A stretch of DNA of 64,000 bases from an uncultured Bacteroidales bacterium (GCA_900315245.1 OMYJ01000011.1:25927-89926), one strand, 5' to 3'; shown: positions 8,626 through 17,065, numbered from the stretch's first letter. Translations and numbers: made by a program. Notes: a model not told the origin generated them from the letters alone.

Positions 8626-9804
8626 TCAGAACCGTCGCAGGACGCACTTGTCGGGCACGGGGTCGAGGGTGAATTCGGGTTCAAGTTCGAAAACAGACTC
8701 TTCCTTGACGTGGATGATGATCAGACCGCTCTCTCTGGCCAGTTCGTAGGCACCCTCTTCGAAATTCACGGCGGCGACACCGGCCAGCACCTCCTTGTCC
8801 GCATGTTCGGGGCAGAGTTTCTTGAAACGGGCCATCTTCTTGAGGATTTTCCTGATATCCCTTTTCTCGCAGTCGGCTTTGACCTCCACTGCTATAACCA
8901 TGGTCTCTCCATATTCCATCACATCGATTTCCATCGCAGTTTGCCGTGTGTCTTTGTCGCCAATCTGCACCCGTTTGCAGCACCGGCTGATGGGATAGCC
9001 CGCGTCTATGAACATCTTGCGGGACGCGGGGCCGAGAAGACCCTCAACGATGTTTCCAGTGACGGAGGACACCTGTCTGGCGAGATTGGAAACGGCCTCC
9101 GTTGCTCTGTTCACACTCTTGTCTAACTCGTCCATCCTTGCTTTGAATTTTTTGTCATCCTCCTCCCTCTGTTTTTTGAAGTACTCGTCAGACTCCTTCA
9201 TTCGCCTGTCGAAATCTTCTCGGGATTTTTTCAAATCTTCATCGAACTTACGATGCCTTTCCTCGTCCTCCTCTTGGGACTTCCTGAGACTTTCATCAAA
9301 TTCCTCTCTGGATTTCTTCAGATCCTCATCAAACTTACGATGCCTTTCCTCGTCCTCCTCCCGGGACTTCTTCAAATCCTCTTCAAACTTACGATGCCTT
9401 TCCTCGTCCTCCTCCCGGGACTTCTTCAGTTCCTCTTCAAACTTTCGATGCCTTTCCTCGTCCTCCTCCCGGGACTTCCTGAGACTTTCATCAAACTCCT
9501 GATGCCATTTTTCCCTCTTCTCATCAGACCTCTTCATGGCTGCATCAAAGCTGACGGAATGTTCGTGAAGAATTTTACGCAACTCGCGCATATCGCGCTC
9601 ATGTTCACGATGGGCACGGTCATGCTCGTCGCGGGCGACATCCCAATAGGTTTCGCGCTCCTGTTGTTTTTGTTCTTCCTCTCGTCTTTTCATTCGCATC
9701 TCACTGATCATCAGTTCGTTTTTCTCAATTCGCCGGGTGTTTTCCAACACCATCTGCCTTAACTGTGGCAGCTCCATTTCTGCAATTTGCTTTTCTGTTT
9801 CCAT
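8626..9804 (-). CDS. Coiled-coil protein with C-terminal PD-(D/E)XK nuclease-like domain
   Basis: A 392-residue cytoplasmic protein without signal or membrane segment. Residues of about 5-230 are extremely charged coiled coil; the middle holds near-identical 18-residue units of the type KSREEDEERHRKFEEDLK with an 11-residue partial unit between them. The last 130 residues contain EIDVMEYGETMVIAVEVKAD, where Asp and the EVK triad match the core of PD-(D/E)XK nuclease-like folds as in DUF3782-type proteins of Bacteroidota and archaea. The family's function is unknown; DNA binding or cleavage is inference. The gene is monocistronic, with a likely promoter at 9965-9972 and a 155-base leader containing an inverted repeat. 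Confidence 0.8.
   Translation of the reverse strand: METEKQIAEMELPQLRQMVLENTRRIEKNELMISEMRMKRREEEQKQQERETYWDVARDEHDRAHREHERDMRELRKILHEHSVSFDAAMKRSDEKREKWHQEFDESLRKSREEDEERHRKFEEELKKSREEDEERHRKFEEDLKKSREEDEERHRKFDEDLKKSREEFDESLRKSQEEDEERHRKFDEDLKKSREDFDRRMKESDEYFKKQREEDDKKFKARMDELDKSVNRATEAVSNLARQVSSVTGNIVEGLLGPASRKMFIDAGYPISRCCKRVQIGDKDTRQTAMEIDVMEYGETMVIAVEVKADCEKRDIRKILKKMARFKKLCPEHADKEVLAGVAAVNFEEGAYELARESGLIIIHVKEESVFELEPEFTLDPVPDKCVLRRF
9240..9494. repeat. 54-bp tandem repeats in the coiled-coil gene
   Basis: The word ACTTACGATGCCTTTCCTCG begins at 9246, 9333 and 9387, and a one-base variant begins at 9441. Spacings are 87, 54 and 54 bases, so the unit is 54 bp (18 codons) plus one 33-bp partial unit. 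All spacings keep the reading frame, and copy-number change would lengthen or shorten the rod by whole units. Confidence 0.85.
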
Positions 9805-10074
9805 ACAGGTTAGTTTTAAACATTAATAATTAGTTTGGTTTATTCCTTATCATTCTATTATGTGTTCATGCACATAAGGATAATATACATGGACGTGAGT
9901 GATACTTAGCGTATGCGATACACCCATACAATGCACGTCATACGCCCATCGTATTCTCACGCCGCAAAAATACAAAAATTTTGATTAAATTATTATCAAA
10001 AATAAAATTTTTATTTATTTTTGACAATCAATAATTTACACTTGTGTATTTTCAATAATTTAACTAATATTAAA
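9805..10074. other. Intergenic region with leader inverted repeat
   Basis: A 270-base AT-rich gap between two minus-strand genes. Closest to the coiled-coil gene is a leader with the inverted repeat GCGTATG (9909-9915) and CATACGC (9939-9945). Beyond it lies a -7 box at 9965-9972, then A/T tracts up to the end of the hexosaminidase gene. No small gene was recognised. Confidence 0.6.
9965..9972 (-). promoter_or_regulatory. Promoter -7 box for the coiled-coil gene
   Basis: The minus strand reads TATTTTTG followed by C, a perfect TAnnTTTG box, with a TTTTG word about 25 bases further upstream. It implies a leader of about 155 bases. Confidence 0.6.
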
Positions 10075-12423
10075 CTATTCTACTTCGATTTCATCCACAA
10101 AAAGCCAGGCCGGATGTCCAAATCCAGTGTGCCCGCTCGGCAGCTGATGGCCGGTGATGCGCACACGAACGTACTGCGCGTTCACAGGCTCGAAGGAAAA
10201 CCTGTAGGATTCAATGCTGTTAATATGATCCCAATCCGCAAGTCCATAGTGCTCTTCCACTACTCTGCGGAATTTCTTGCCGTCATCAGAAACAAAAACC
10301 TCACAGTCTTTCGGGTTGTAAATCCAGTCGTTAATATTGATGATACTGTTAAACGTCACCTGCTGTATCTCCGTGGGCTGCTGCAGGTCGATGGTAGCCT
10401 CTAACGGCGTGCCCCAAAAGCCGATCCAGCGGCCGGTGCGGTAGTTCTGGTTGCCGTGCAAACCATCAATGAGCGTGGACGCCCCCGCGTAGGCGTAGTT
10501 CTCGTGCGGCGGCTCCGTCAACGTCACGGGTTTCATCGAGGACTTCGAGAACCGGAACTTCGTCTTGTACTCGGATGTCTGTCCGTCGGGACGGATCAGT
10601 ACCGCCCGGAAGTCCGTGTTCTTGCGTACCTCAACAATGTCGGAATAGAGTGTGCCTTTGGCAGGGTCGCTGCCGTCGAGCGAATAGCGGATTTCTCCTT
10701 CCCCGAATTTAGACAACACGATGTCAATGCAGCCTTTGTCATAGTTGGGAATCACTTCCGCCTGCAAGTCAAAAATATGATGCGCATAGTTGTATTGATA
10801 CACATCGTAGAGTTTGGCCATCTTGAAACATCGCTTTATAAAATCCTGATAATTACGTTGTTCCGAACAACACCACTGTAATTCAGCGAGGGCAGCCATA
10901 CGCGGCAGCGCGTCGTATTCCACATCTTTGAAACTATGGATATACTCACCCCAGATATTGGCCTGCACCCCGATGATGTGCTTTTTCTGGTTCTCGGAAA
11001 GCGCATCCGGAAGCGGGTTGAAGGAATAGACACGCTCCACAGGCAGGTATCCGTCAGCGGCGACAGGTTCCTCTTCAGGAGTCAGCGACTGCCCTTGGCT
11101 GAAGTAGAGGTAGTCACCAGGGGACATCACAACATCGTGGCCCTTCTTGGCCGCCTCGATGCCGCCGGAAGTGCCGCGCCAGCTCATGATCATCGCCGTT
11201 GAACTGATGCTGCCTTCCAGAATCTCGTCCCAGCCGATAATGCGGCGGCCGCGCGCCTTCACCACCCTTTCCATCCGGTTCATCACATAGCTCTGCAGAT
11301 GGTCCTCCGCCGAGAAACGCCCGTCATCATGCAGTCCGAGTTGCTGGATCTTCGCCTGACATTTCGGGCACTCTTTCCAACGAGTCTTCGGACACTCATC
11401 ACCGCCGATGTGGATAATGTCTGAAGGGAACACGTTCATCACCTCGTTGAGGACATCCTCCAGAAAGCGCATGGCGTCCTCGTTGCCGGCACAGATCACC
11501 TCATCCGTCACGCCCCAGCGTTGCCACACCTCGTAGGGACCGCCCGTGCAGCCGTACTGCGGGTAAGTGGCCAACACCGCCTGCGTATGGCCGGGCAGGT
11601 CTATTTCGGGAACAATGGTGATATGGCGGTCGGCGGCATAATCCACCAAGTCACGAAGCTCATCCTGCGTGTAGAAGCCGCCATGCCGCACGCTGTCGTA
11701 CTGATTGGTGTTGCGGCCCACCACTGTGCCGTCGCGCCATGCTCCGATTTTGGTCAGCTCGGGATATTTCTTGATTTCCATACGCCAACCCTGATCATCC
11801 GTAAGATGGAAATGGAACTTGTTGATATTGTGCATCGCCATCATATCGAGATAGCGTTTCACAGAGTCAAGCGGGATGAAGTGGCGGCTCACATCGAGGT
11901 GCATGCCACGATAGGTGAACTGCGGGAAATCCTGGATGGTGCCGGCGGGGAAATGCACCACATCGACCTTCTCGCCGGCAGGCATGCTCTTGCGCAACGT
12001 CTGGATTCCATAGAAAACGCCTGCGGCATCCGTTCCCGTAACCACAATCCGCTCCGGCGTGATGTCAATCTCATAACCATCGGAATGGCCTTCCGCCGCT
12101 CCGCAATGCTCGTCGTCCACCACCAGAAAAACCCCTGTGCGAGTGGAAGCCTCAATGGGCTTGATCTGGAAATCCCTGTCCATAAGGTCAGACAGATATT
12201 CCGCAAGAAACTCGGCCTCGCGCCGCAACGAGTCTCCCTCGTCATAATAAATAATGGTATTCTTCGTCAGCGCGAATGGCGTGTCTTTGTTCAAGTCAAT
12301 CTGTTTGGGAAGCGGAATCACCTGGTAATCAGCCTCCGAGATCTTCTGTTTACAGCCTGCGAACAATCCACAGCACAGCATTATGCACAAGACAAGACAG
12401 CATTTTGCGTATAATTTTCTCAT
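10075..12423 (-). CDS. Beta-N-acetylhexosaminidase, glycoside hydrolase family 20, lipoprotein
   Basis: A 782-residue protein. The N-terminus MRKLYAKCCLVLCIMLCCGL followed by FAGCKQK is a lipoprotein signal with the lipidated Cys in FAGC. A GH20 N-terminal domain (about 35-155) precedes the TIM-barrel catalytic domain, marked by FHFHLTDDQGWR and HIGGDECPKTRW near residue 338. The adjacent Asp-Glu pair is the catalytic couple of substrate-assisted GH20 enzymes. The C-terminal part has a chitobiase-type beta domain and an F5/8 C (discoidin-like) carbohydrate-binding domain ending near HPAWLFVDEIEVE. It should remove terminal GlcNAc or GalNAc from glycans at the cell surface or in the periplasm. 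It is a single gene, divergent from gatE. Confidence 0.93.
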   Translation of the reverse strand: MRKLYAKCCLVLCIMLCCGLFAGCKQKISEADYQVIPLPKQIDLNKDTPFALTKNTIIYYDEGDSLRREAEFLAEYLSDLMDRDFQIKPIEASTRTGVFLVVDDEHCGAAEGHSDGYEIDITPERIVVTGTDAAGVFYGIQTLRKSMPAGEKVDVVHFPAGTIQDFPQFTYRGMHLDVSRHFIPLDSVKRYLDMMAMHNINKFHFHLTDDQGWRMEIKKYPELTKIGAWRDGTVVGRNTNQYDSVRHGGFYTQDELRDLVDYAADRHITIVPEIDLPGHTQAVLATYPQYGCTGGPYEVWQRWGVTDEVICAGNEDAMRFLEDVLNEVMNVFPSDIIHIGGDECPKTRWKECPKCQAKIQQLGLHDDGRFSAEDHLQSYVMNRMERVVKARGRRIIGWDEILEGSISSTAMIMSWRGTSGGIEAAKKGHDVVMSPGDYLYFSQGQSLTPEEEPVAADGYLPVERVYSFNPLPDALSENQKKHIIGVQANIWGEYIHSFKDVEYDALPRMAALAELQWCCSEQRNYQDFIKRCFKMAKLYDVYQYNYAHHIFDLQAEVIPNYDKGCIDIVLSKFGEGEIRYSLDGSDPAKGTLYSDIVEVRKNTDFRAVLIRPDGQTSEYKTKFRFSKSSMKPVTLTEPPHENYAYAGASTLIDGLHGNQNYRTGRWIGFWGTPLEATIDLQQPTEIQQVTFNSIININDWIYNPKDCEVFVSDDGKKFRRVVEEHYGLADWDHINSIESYRFSFEPVNAQYVRVRITGHQLPSGHTGFGHPAWLFVDEIEVE

Positions 12424-12451
12424 AATTTGACGATATTTCCATTTGAAACGG

Positions 12452-12459
12452 CAAAGATA
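12452..12459 (-). promoter_or_regulatory. Promoter -7 box for the hexosaminidase
   Basis: The minus strand reads TATCTTTG followed by C about 30 bases upstream of the ATG at 12423. It is divergent from the gatE promoter box at 12487-12494. Confidence 0.65.
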
Positions 12460-12486
12460 GTTTTTTTTGATTAATAAAAAAAATTT

Positions 12487-12494
12487 TATCTTTG
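12487..12494 (+). promoter_or_regulatory. Promoter for gatE-gatD
   Basis: TATCTTTG is a perfect -7 box; TTTG at 12466-12469 is a candidate -33 element with 17 bases between them. Transcription would start near 12500, giving a leader of about 120 bases that contains repeat R1. Confidence 0.65.
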
Positions 12495-12541
12495 CGGCTG
12501 TTTTTTTAGAAGCAACCCTCTTTGAACTTTGAACCTAATCG

Positions 12542-12580
12542 TTCTACCAAGCTCTTGCCCCTGACGGGGACTGCTCAAGG
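12542..12580 (-). repeat. R1 dispersed repeat, copy 1 (inverted)
   Basis: On the minus strand it reads CCTTGAGCAGTCCCCG, then TCAGGGGC, then AAGAGCTTGGTAGAA. It forms a GC-rich stem of CCCC and GGGG. It lies in the leader of gatE. Same-family copies: 28380, 46435, 47608, 50873. Confidence 0.75.
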
Positions 12581-12620
12581 AAAACTATTTGAATCTTTGA
12601 AACTTGAAACTATAAACGAT

Positions 12621-14570
12621 ATGCAAACCATCAATCCCCAAGAAAATTACGAGGCCACACGTGCCGCGATAGGCTATGTGGACCGCAAGGAGGCCACCCA
12701 GGCCGACTATGACCGCATCGGGTTCATGTCGGGGCTGGAAGTGCACCAGCAACTGGCCACCAAGGAGAAACTGTTCTGCCGCTGTCCCGCCGGCATCTTC
12801 CAGAAACCGGACCAGTTCGACGCGGAGCTGCTGCGTCACATGCGCCCCACCCTATCGGAAATGGGCGAATACGACGGCACCGCGCTCATGGAGTTCAAGA
12901 CGCGCAAGAACATCATCTACCGCATCGCTCACCGCACGGCGTGTACCTACGAGGTCGACGACACCCCTCCGTTCCCAATCAACCCCGAGGCGCTGCAGTA
13001 CGCCCTCGAAATCACCCTCGCCTCCAAGCTGAAGGTCGTGGGCGAGGTTCACATCACCCGCAAGCAGTACCTCGACGGTTCCATCCCGACGGGCTTCCAG
13101 CGCACCGCCATCCTCGGCATCGACGGCGAGATTCCGTTGCGCCACAAGAAGGTGCGCCTCATCCAGCTCAGCGTGGAGGAAGACGCCTGCCGCGAGGTTT
13201 CCGACATCGGACACACCCGCATCTACCGCACCGACCGTCTGGGAATGCCTCTGATTGAAACGGTTACATACCCTGACATGGTGAACCCCGACGAGGTGGA
13301 GGAGGCCGGCAACGTGATCCGTTTCCTGAACCGCAGCACCGGCCGTGTGCGCACGGGCATCGGCGCGGGACGCCAGGACGTGAACGTGAGCTGTAAGGGC
13401 GGCACCCGCATCGAGGTGAAGGGCGTGGCCCACACGAAATGGATTCCGGAGGTCACCCATGTGGAGTGTTTCCGCCAGTGGGCACTGCTCGCCATCCGTG
13501 AGCAACTCAAGTCCCGCATCAAAAAAGAGAATTGGAAAATGAACTATATGGAGCTCAACCCCAAGGAGTTCCACTTCTACTTCGACCCCATCACCGATGC
13601 CATCAAACGCGGGGAGAAAGTCTATGCCGTCAACCTGCCGCAGTTCGCCGGCCTGCTGTCGCACTTCACGCAGCCCGGCCATCCGTTCTACTGCGAATTC
13701 GCGGAACGGCTGAAGGTCATCGCCTGTATCGAGCGTCCGAACATGGCCACCAGCGAGGACTTGGAGGACGTGGTGAGCCGCAGCGTGTTCGAAAAGGCCG
13801 CCAAAGCGCTGAACGCTGGCGACAACGACGCGCAGATCATCTTCTGGGCTGCTGACGACGACGTGAAGACCGCTTTGGAGACCATCGAGGAGCGTGCCCT
13901 GATGGCCTTCGACGGTGTGCCGCAGGAGACCCGCAAGGCGCTGCCCGACGGCACCACCATCTTCGAGCGCGTGCTGCCCGGCGCCGACCGCATGTACCCC
14001 GACACCGACTCCGCACCCATCCCGCTCACCAACGACTACATCGAGGGGCTGCGCAAGAACATTCCCGAATCCATCGCCGACCGCTACGCCCAGCTCGACC
14101 AGTGGGGTGTACCCGCCGACTGCTACAAATACATCCTTACCTACAACTATTTCCCGCTCATCAAGCGCATCACCGACGAGCTCGGTGTCTGTCCGAAATA
14201 TCTCGGCACTTTCTTCGGCCATCGGCTCAAACATCTGCACGGCCAGTACGGAAAGCTTCCGTTCTACGCCGAGCGGGTCTATGACCTTTTCGCTTTCCTG
14301 AAAGAGAAAAACCTCGACAAGTCCATCGCTCCAGATTTGCTGAAGTTGCTGTTCGAGTACCCGACCGCCGACTTCACGGAAATGCTGAAATCCACCGGCT
14401 ACCGAAAGATGACTAAGCAGGAGATTGAAGAAAGCATGGGCATCATGGCCGAGGTCTTCCAGCCGCGCCGCAAACACACCACCGACGAGGACAAACGCAA
14501 TTACCTCCTCGGCTGCGCCCGCGAACATGGTGCCGGCAACGCCGCCTTCACAGAATTAGCAACCAAGTAA
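12621..14570 (+). CDS. gatE: Archaeal-type Glu-tRNA(Gln) amidotransferase subunit E
   Basis: A 649-residue protein of the GatB/GatE family. RIGFMSGLEVHQQL at about 32-45 and the zinc-type motif KLFCRCP at 50-56 give the family; the spacing, the length and the insertion domain between the cradle and tail (about 280-400) are as in GatE and not bacterial GatB, which is about 475 residues. GatE binds Glu-tRNA(Gln), phosphorylates the glutamyl group and transfers ammonia supplied by GatD. GatD follows 40 bases downstream. I chose the ATG at 12621, which gives MQTINPQENY; an upstream in-frame start would run through repeat R1. Codons are strikingly GC-ending compared with neighbouring genes. In textbooks GatDE is restricted to archaea. 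Confidence 0.93.
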   Translation: MQTINPQENYEATRAAIGYVDRKEATQADYDRIGFMSGLEVHQQLATKEKLFCRCPAGIFQKPDQFDAELLRHMRPTLSEMGEYDGTALMEFKTRKNIIYRIAHRTACTYEVDDTPPFPINPEALQYALEITLASKLKVVGEVHITRKQYLDGSIPTGFQRTAILGIDGEIPLRHKKVRLIQLSVEEDACREVSDIGHTRIYRTDRLGMPLIETVTYPDMVNPDEVEEAGNVIRFLNRSTGRVRTGIGAGRQDVNVSCKGGTRIEVKGVAHTKWIPEVTHVECFRQWALLAIREQLKSRIKKENWKMNYMELNPKEFHFYFDPITDAIKRGEKVYAVNLPQFAGLLSHFTQPGHPFYCEFAERLKVIACIERPNMATSEDLEDVVSRSVFEKAAKALNAGDNDAQIIFWAADDDVKTALETIEERALMAFDGVPQETRKALPDGTTIFERVLPGADRMYPDTDSAPIPLTNDYIEGLRKNIPESIADRYAQLDQWGVPADCYKYILTYNYFPLIKRITDELGVCPKYLGTFFGHRLKHLHGQYGKLPFYAERVYDLFAFLKEKNLDKSIAPDLLKLLFEYPTADFTEMLKSTGYRKMTKQEIEESMGIMAEVFQPRRKHTTDEDKRNYLLGCAREHGAGNAAFTELATK

Positions 14571-14573
14571 TTT

Positions 14574-14605
14574 ACTGATCACTGTTCACTGATCACTAAT
14601 CACTG
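14574..14605. repeat. Word repeat in the gatE-gatD gap
   Basis: It contains ACTGATCACTGTTCACTGAT followed by CACTAATCACTG. It fills nearly the whole 40-base gap, ending a few bases before the gatD start, so it also occupies the ribosome-binding region. Related to 2423-2455 and 54202-54235. Confidence 0.65.
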
Positions 14606-14610
14606 TAATT

Positions 14611-16092
14611 ATGGAAAACAACGACAAAGTAACATTCCAAGGATATAAAGGCAGAGCACTGGAAATGCTCAAAAAATACGACGTCCACGTGTGGGACAAG
14701 GCTGAGGTCGAGACCACCCGCGGGCACTTCTCGGGCAAAATCCTGCCCCGCGCCGAGAACACCGACGACATCCACATCGTCATGAAGGTGGCCACGGGCT
14801 ACAACATCGGCATCGACATCGAAACGGTGACCGATATGAAGGGCGAGCGCGACCCGCAGCCCGTATTCAAGATTCCGGAGAAGGAGTTCCCCTACACGCC
14901 CGGTCTGCCGCACGTGAAGCTGCTCGGCACCGGCGGCACCATCGCCTCTCGGTTGGACTACCGCACCGGCGCGGTGATTCCCGCCTTCTCGCCCGGCGAG
15001 CTCTATGGAGCCGTGCCCGAGTTGGCCGACATCTGCAATCTGGAGACCGAAAAGGTCTTCGCCGTCTTCTCCGAGAATATGTCTCCGACGGAGTACATGG
15101 CTTTGGCCAACAAGATCGGCGACGAAATCAAGAAAGGTATCGAGGGCATCGTCATCGGTCACGGTACGGACACGTTAGCACACACCGCCACCGCGTTGAC
15201 CTACATGTGCCAGAACCTGCCCATGCCGGTGGTGTTGGTCGGCTCGCAGAGAAGTTCCGACCGTCCGAGTTCCGACGCGGCGTTGAACCTCATGCACGCC
15301 ATGACGGCCGCCGGTCACGGTGACATCGCCGAGGTGATGGTCTGCATGTTCGGACCCACCAGCGACGACTACGGTTTCCTGCACCGCGGCACCCGCGTGA
15401 GGAAGATGCACAGCTCCTACCGCTCCACGTTCCGCACCATCGGTGACACGCCGTTGGCGACCGTGAACCGCAAGGACGGCGTGCAGCCCATCAAGGAGGT
15501 CTATAACCACCGTCGCCACGGCGAGCAGCATCGCAAGGTGGAGGTCATCACCAACTACGAAGACTACAAACGCAGCTTGGCGCTGAACGACCCGAACGTC
15601 ACCCGCATCGTGCCGACGTTCGACGACCGCGTGGCCATCCTCTATTACTATCCGGGCATGAAACCCGACGTGTTGGATGCGTTGATCGACAATGGCTACA
15701 AGGGCATTGTGTGGAACGGCACTGGATTGGGCCACGTCAACAAGCACATGTTCGACGCCATCCAGCGGGCCACCGACGCAGGTGTACACCAGTACATGAG
15801 CGTGCAGACCATCTGGGGCTACACCCACATGTTCGTCTATGACACCGGCCGCGACATGATGGCGCGCGGCATCATCCCCGCCGACAACATGCTGGCGGAG
15901 AGCTCCTACATCAAACTCGGCTGGGCGCTGGGATTGACCAAAGACAGCGGCCAGAAGCGCGAGGACGTGAAGAAGTTGATGCTCACCCCCATCAACGACG
16001 AAATCACCAAACGCGAGCCCTACGACGGCTACCTCGTCTATCAAGGCGGTGTGCCGGAGGTGGAGGAGTTCGTGAAGAAGGTAAGGAAGTAG
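14611..16092 (+). CDS. gatD: Archaeal-type Glu-tRNA(Gln) amidotransferase subunit D (asparaginase-like)
   Basis: A 493-residue protein with a GatD-specific N-terminal beta domain (about 1-95) and an L-asparaginase-like domain. LLGTGGTIASRLDYRTGAV (Thr107, Thr110), IGHGTDTLAHTATAL (Thr186, Asp187), GSQRSSDRPSSDAA (211-224) and Lys265 supply the Thr-Thr-Asp-Lys catalytic set. The SSDRPSSD block and the N-terminal extension separate GatD from plain asparaginases. It frees ammonia from glutamine or asparagine for GatE. It is the second gene of the gatE-gatD operon; a strong terminator follows at 16145-16178. GC-rich codon use continues from gatE. Confidence 0.93.
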   Translation: MENNDKVTFQGYKGRALEMLKKYDVHVWDKAEVETTRGHFSGKILPRAENTDDIHIVMKVATGYNIGIDIETVTDMKGERDPQPVFKIPEKEFPYTPGLPHVKLLGTGGTIASRLDYRTGAVIPAFSPGELYGAVPELADICNLETEKVFAVFSENMSPTEYMALANKIGDEIKKGIEGIVIGHGTDTLAHTATALTYMCQNLPMPVVLVGSQRSSDRPSSDAALNLMHAMTAAGHGDIAEVMVCMFGPTSDDYGFLHRGTRVRKMHSSYRSTFRTIGDTPLATVNRKDGVQPIKEVYNHRRHGEQHRKVEVITNYEDYKRSLALNDPNVTRIVPTFDDRVAILYYYPGMKPDVLDALIDNGYKGIVWNGTGLGHVNKHMFDAIQRATDAGVHQYMSVQTIWGYTHMFVYDTGRDMMARGIIPADNMLAESSYIKLGWALGLTKDSGQKREDVKKLMLTPINDEITKREPYDGYLVYQGGVPEVEEFVKKVRK

Positions 16093-16136
16093 CGGTTTGC
16101 GATTTACGGTTTGCGGTATCAGAGATCGCAAACCGC
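16092..16136. repeat. Inverted repeat downstream of gatD
   Basis: GCGGTTTGCGAT (16092-16103) is mirrored by ATCGCAAACCGC (16125-16136), with an internal extra copy of CGGTTTGCGG. It lies directly before the terminator hairpin. Confidence 0.65.
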
Positions 16137-16144
16137 AAACCGCA

Positions 16145-16178
16145 AAAAAGAGACGTGGCGGGGGTCGCGTCTCTTTTT
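16145..16178. terminator. Intrinsic terminator after gatD
   Basis: The stem AAAAAGAGACG (16145-16155) pairs with CGTCTCTTTTT (16168-16178) around a 12-base loop. The A tract before and T tract after make it functional in either direction. Confidence 0.8.
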
Positions 16179-16284
16179 CATTCCTGCTAAAGCAGTTACG
16201 GCAGGTTCCATCGTCAATGGTAGATTCCACGCTTGTCGATGTTGAAAACGCGGACACTCTTTTTGACGTGCGCCAAAAATTTTT

Positions 16285-16329
16285 TTTCACCCCATTGTAG
16301 TATTTGCCTTTCTTTTTTCGTTATTACAA
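16285..16329 (+). promoter_or_regulatory. ECF-type promoter in front of the sigma factor gene
   Basis: TTTCACCCCATTGTAG (16285-16300) is followed, after 18 bases, by CGTTATTACAA (16319-16329). The same two blocks with the same 18-base spacing recur at 18298-18340. They resemble -35 (TGTAG) and -10 (CGTT) elements of an ECF sigma factor, so the gene is probably autoregulated. Overlapping TAGTATTTG also resembles a housekeeping -7 box with one extra base. Confidence 0.6.
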
Positions 16330-16331
16330 TT

Positions 16332-16799
16332 GTGAGACCGCAGGATCCTTTCGAAGCCATGCTCCACCGCCACAGGGGGTTGCTTTTCTCGCTTTGCCGG
16401 CATTACAGTCGGCGGGGAGTGGAGGTTGACGACCTGTTGCAGGAAGTCACCGTGGCACTTTGGCGGGACAGCGAACGGCTTCTCTCCCTTTCTGCAGTGC
16501 CGCAGACGGCGTTGATCTGGAAAATCGGACGAAACAAGATCATCGACTGCTTGAGAAGAGAGAAAGAGACCGAGGCATTGCCGGAAGGCTACGAGGTGCC
16601 CGACGAGGATCGCACGCTGCTCCGTGAGCTGCACGAACGGATTGCCCTGCTGGACGAGCCTGACCGCACCATAGTGCGCTTGCAATTAGAGGGATACGAC
16701 TACGAGGAGATTGGCGAGCGAGTGGGGATGACCGTGAAGAATGTGAGTGTGAGGTTGGTGAGAATCAAAGAGAAATTAAGAAAATCAATGGATATATGA
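16332..16799 (+). CDS. ECF-family RNA polymerase sigma factor
   Basis: A 155-residue sigma-70 protein lacking regions 1 and 3. Region 2 spans about residues 5-80 (VDDLLQEVTVALWRDSERL, IWKIGRNKIIDCLRREKE) and region 4 about 95-150 (LDEPDRTIVRLQLEGYDYEE, IGERVGMTVKNVSVRLVRI). I chose GTG at 16332 because it keeps DPFEAMLHRHRGLLF of region 2.1 intact. If the ECF promoter upstream is used this would make the mRNA almost leaderless; ATG 16359 is the alternative. Its stop overlaps the start of a small membrane protein gene, the usual place of an anti-sigma factor. Confidence 0.9.
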   Translation: MRPQDPFEAMLHRHRGLLFSLCRHYSRRGVEVDDLLQEVTVALWRDSERLLSLSAVPQTALIWKIGRNKIIDCLRREKETEALPEGYEVPDEDRTLLRELHERIALLDEPDRTIVRLQLEGYDYEEIGERVGMTVKNVSVRLVRIKEKLRKSMDI

Positions 16800-17065
16800 C
16801 AGAAAACCAATTTGACGAATTATGGCAACGGGCCGAGGCCGAAGGCTACAGCCAACGGCTGGCGGCGGAATACCCCGCCTGGCGGCGGAAACAGAACCGC
16901 ATCATCACCGCGGTGACCTCTTTGGTGGTCGTGGTGGCTGTGGCAGTGTCGGTTCTCACCATACAACAAAGACAAATCCGGACTTACGAGAAAGTATATT
17001 GTAATCGTGTCGGCACCGCCGATGCTCAATGGGCCTCCTTGGCCGCTGAAATGTTGATGGAATAA
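16796..17065 (+). CDS. Small single-pass membrane protein, candidate anti-sigma factor
   Basis: An 89-residue protein with an acidic-basic N-terminal half (MTENQFDELWQRAEAEGYSQ), one membrane helix at about 36-57 (IITAVTSLVVVVAVAVSVLT) and a short outer tail. It overlaps the sigma gene by four bases and the next gene by one base. Position and topology suit an anti-sigma factor that holds the sigma factor at the membrane, but there is no zinc-binding HxxxCxxC motif and the size is below that of typical anti-sigma proteins. The role is inferred from context only. Confidence 0.65.
   Translation: MTENQFDELWQRAEAEGYSQRLAAEYPAWRRKQNRIITAVTSLVVVVAVAVSVLTIQQRQIRTYEKVYCNRVGTADAQWASLAAEMLME

Noticed and set aside
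9240..9494. Tandem repeats considered as a CRISPR array
   Set aside because: Units are contiguous without unique spacers and encode part of an open coiled-coil gene. The octamer array at 52143-52222 was rejected for the same lack of spacers.
12852..14528. A 558-codon open frame on the minus strand opposite gatE (and a 371-codon one at 15175-16290 opposite gatD)
   Set aside because: Both lie antisense to confidently identified genes with GC-ending codons, which leave few stops in the opposite frame. Their translations are Val/Asp/His/Arg-rich and match no family.
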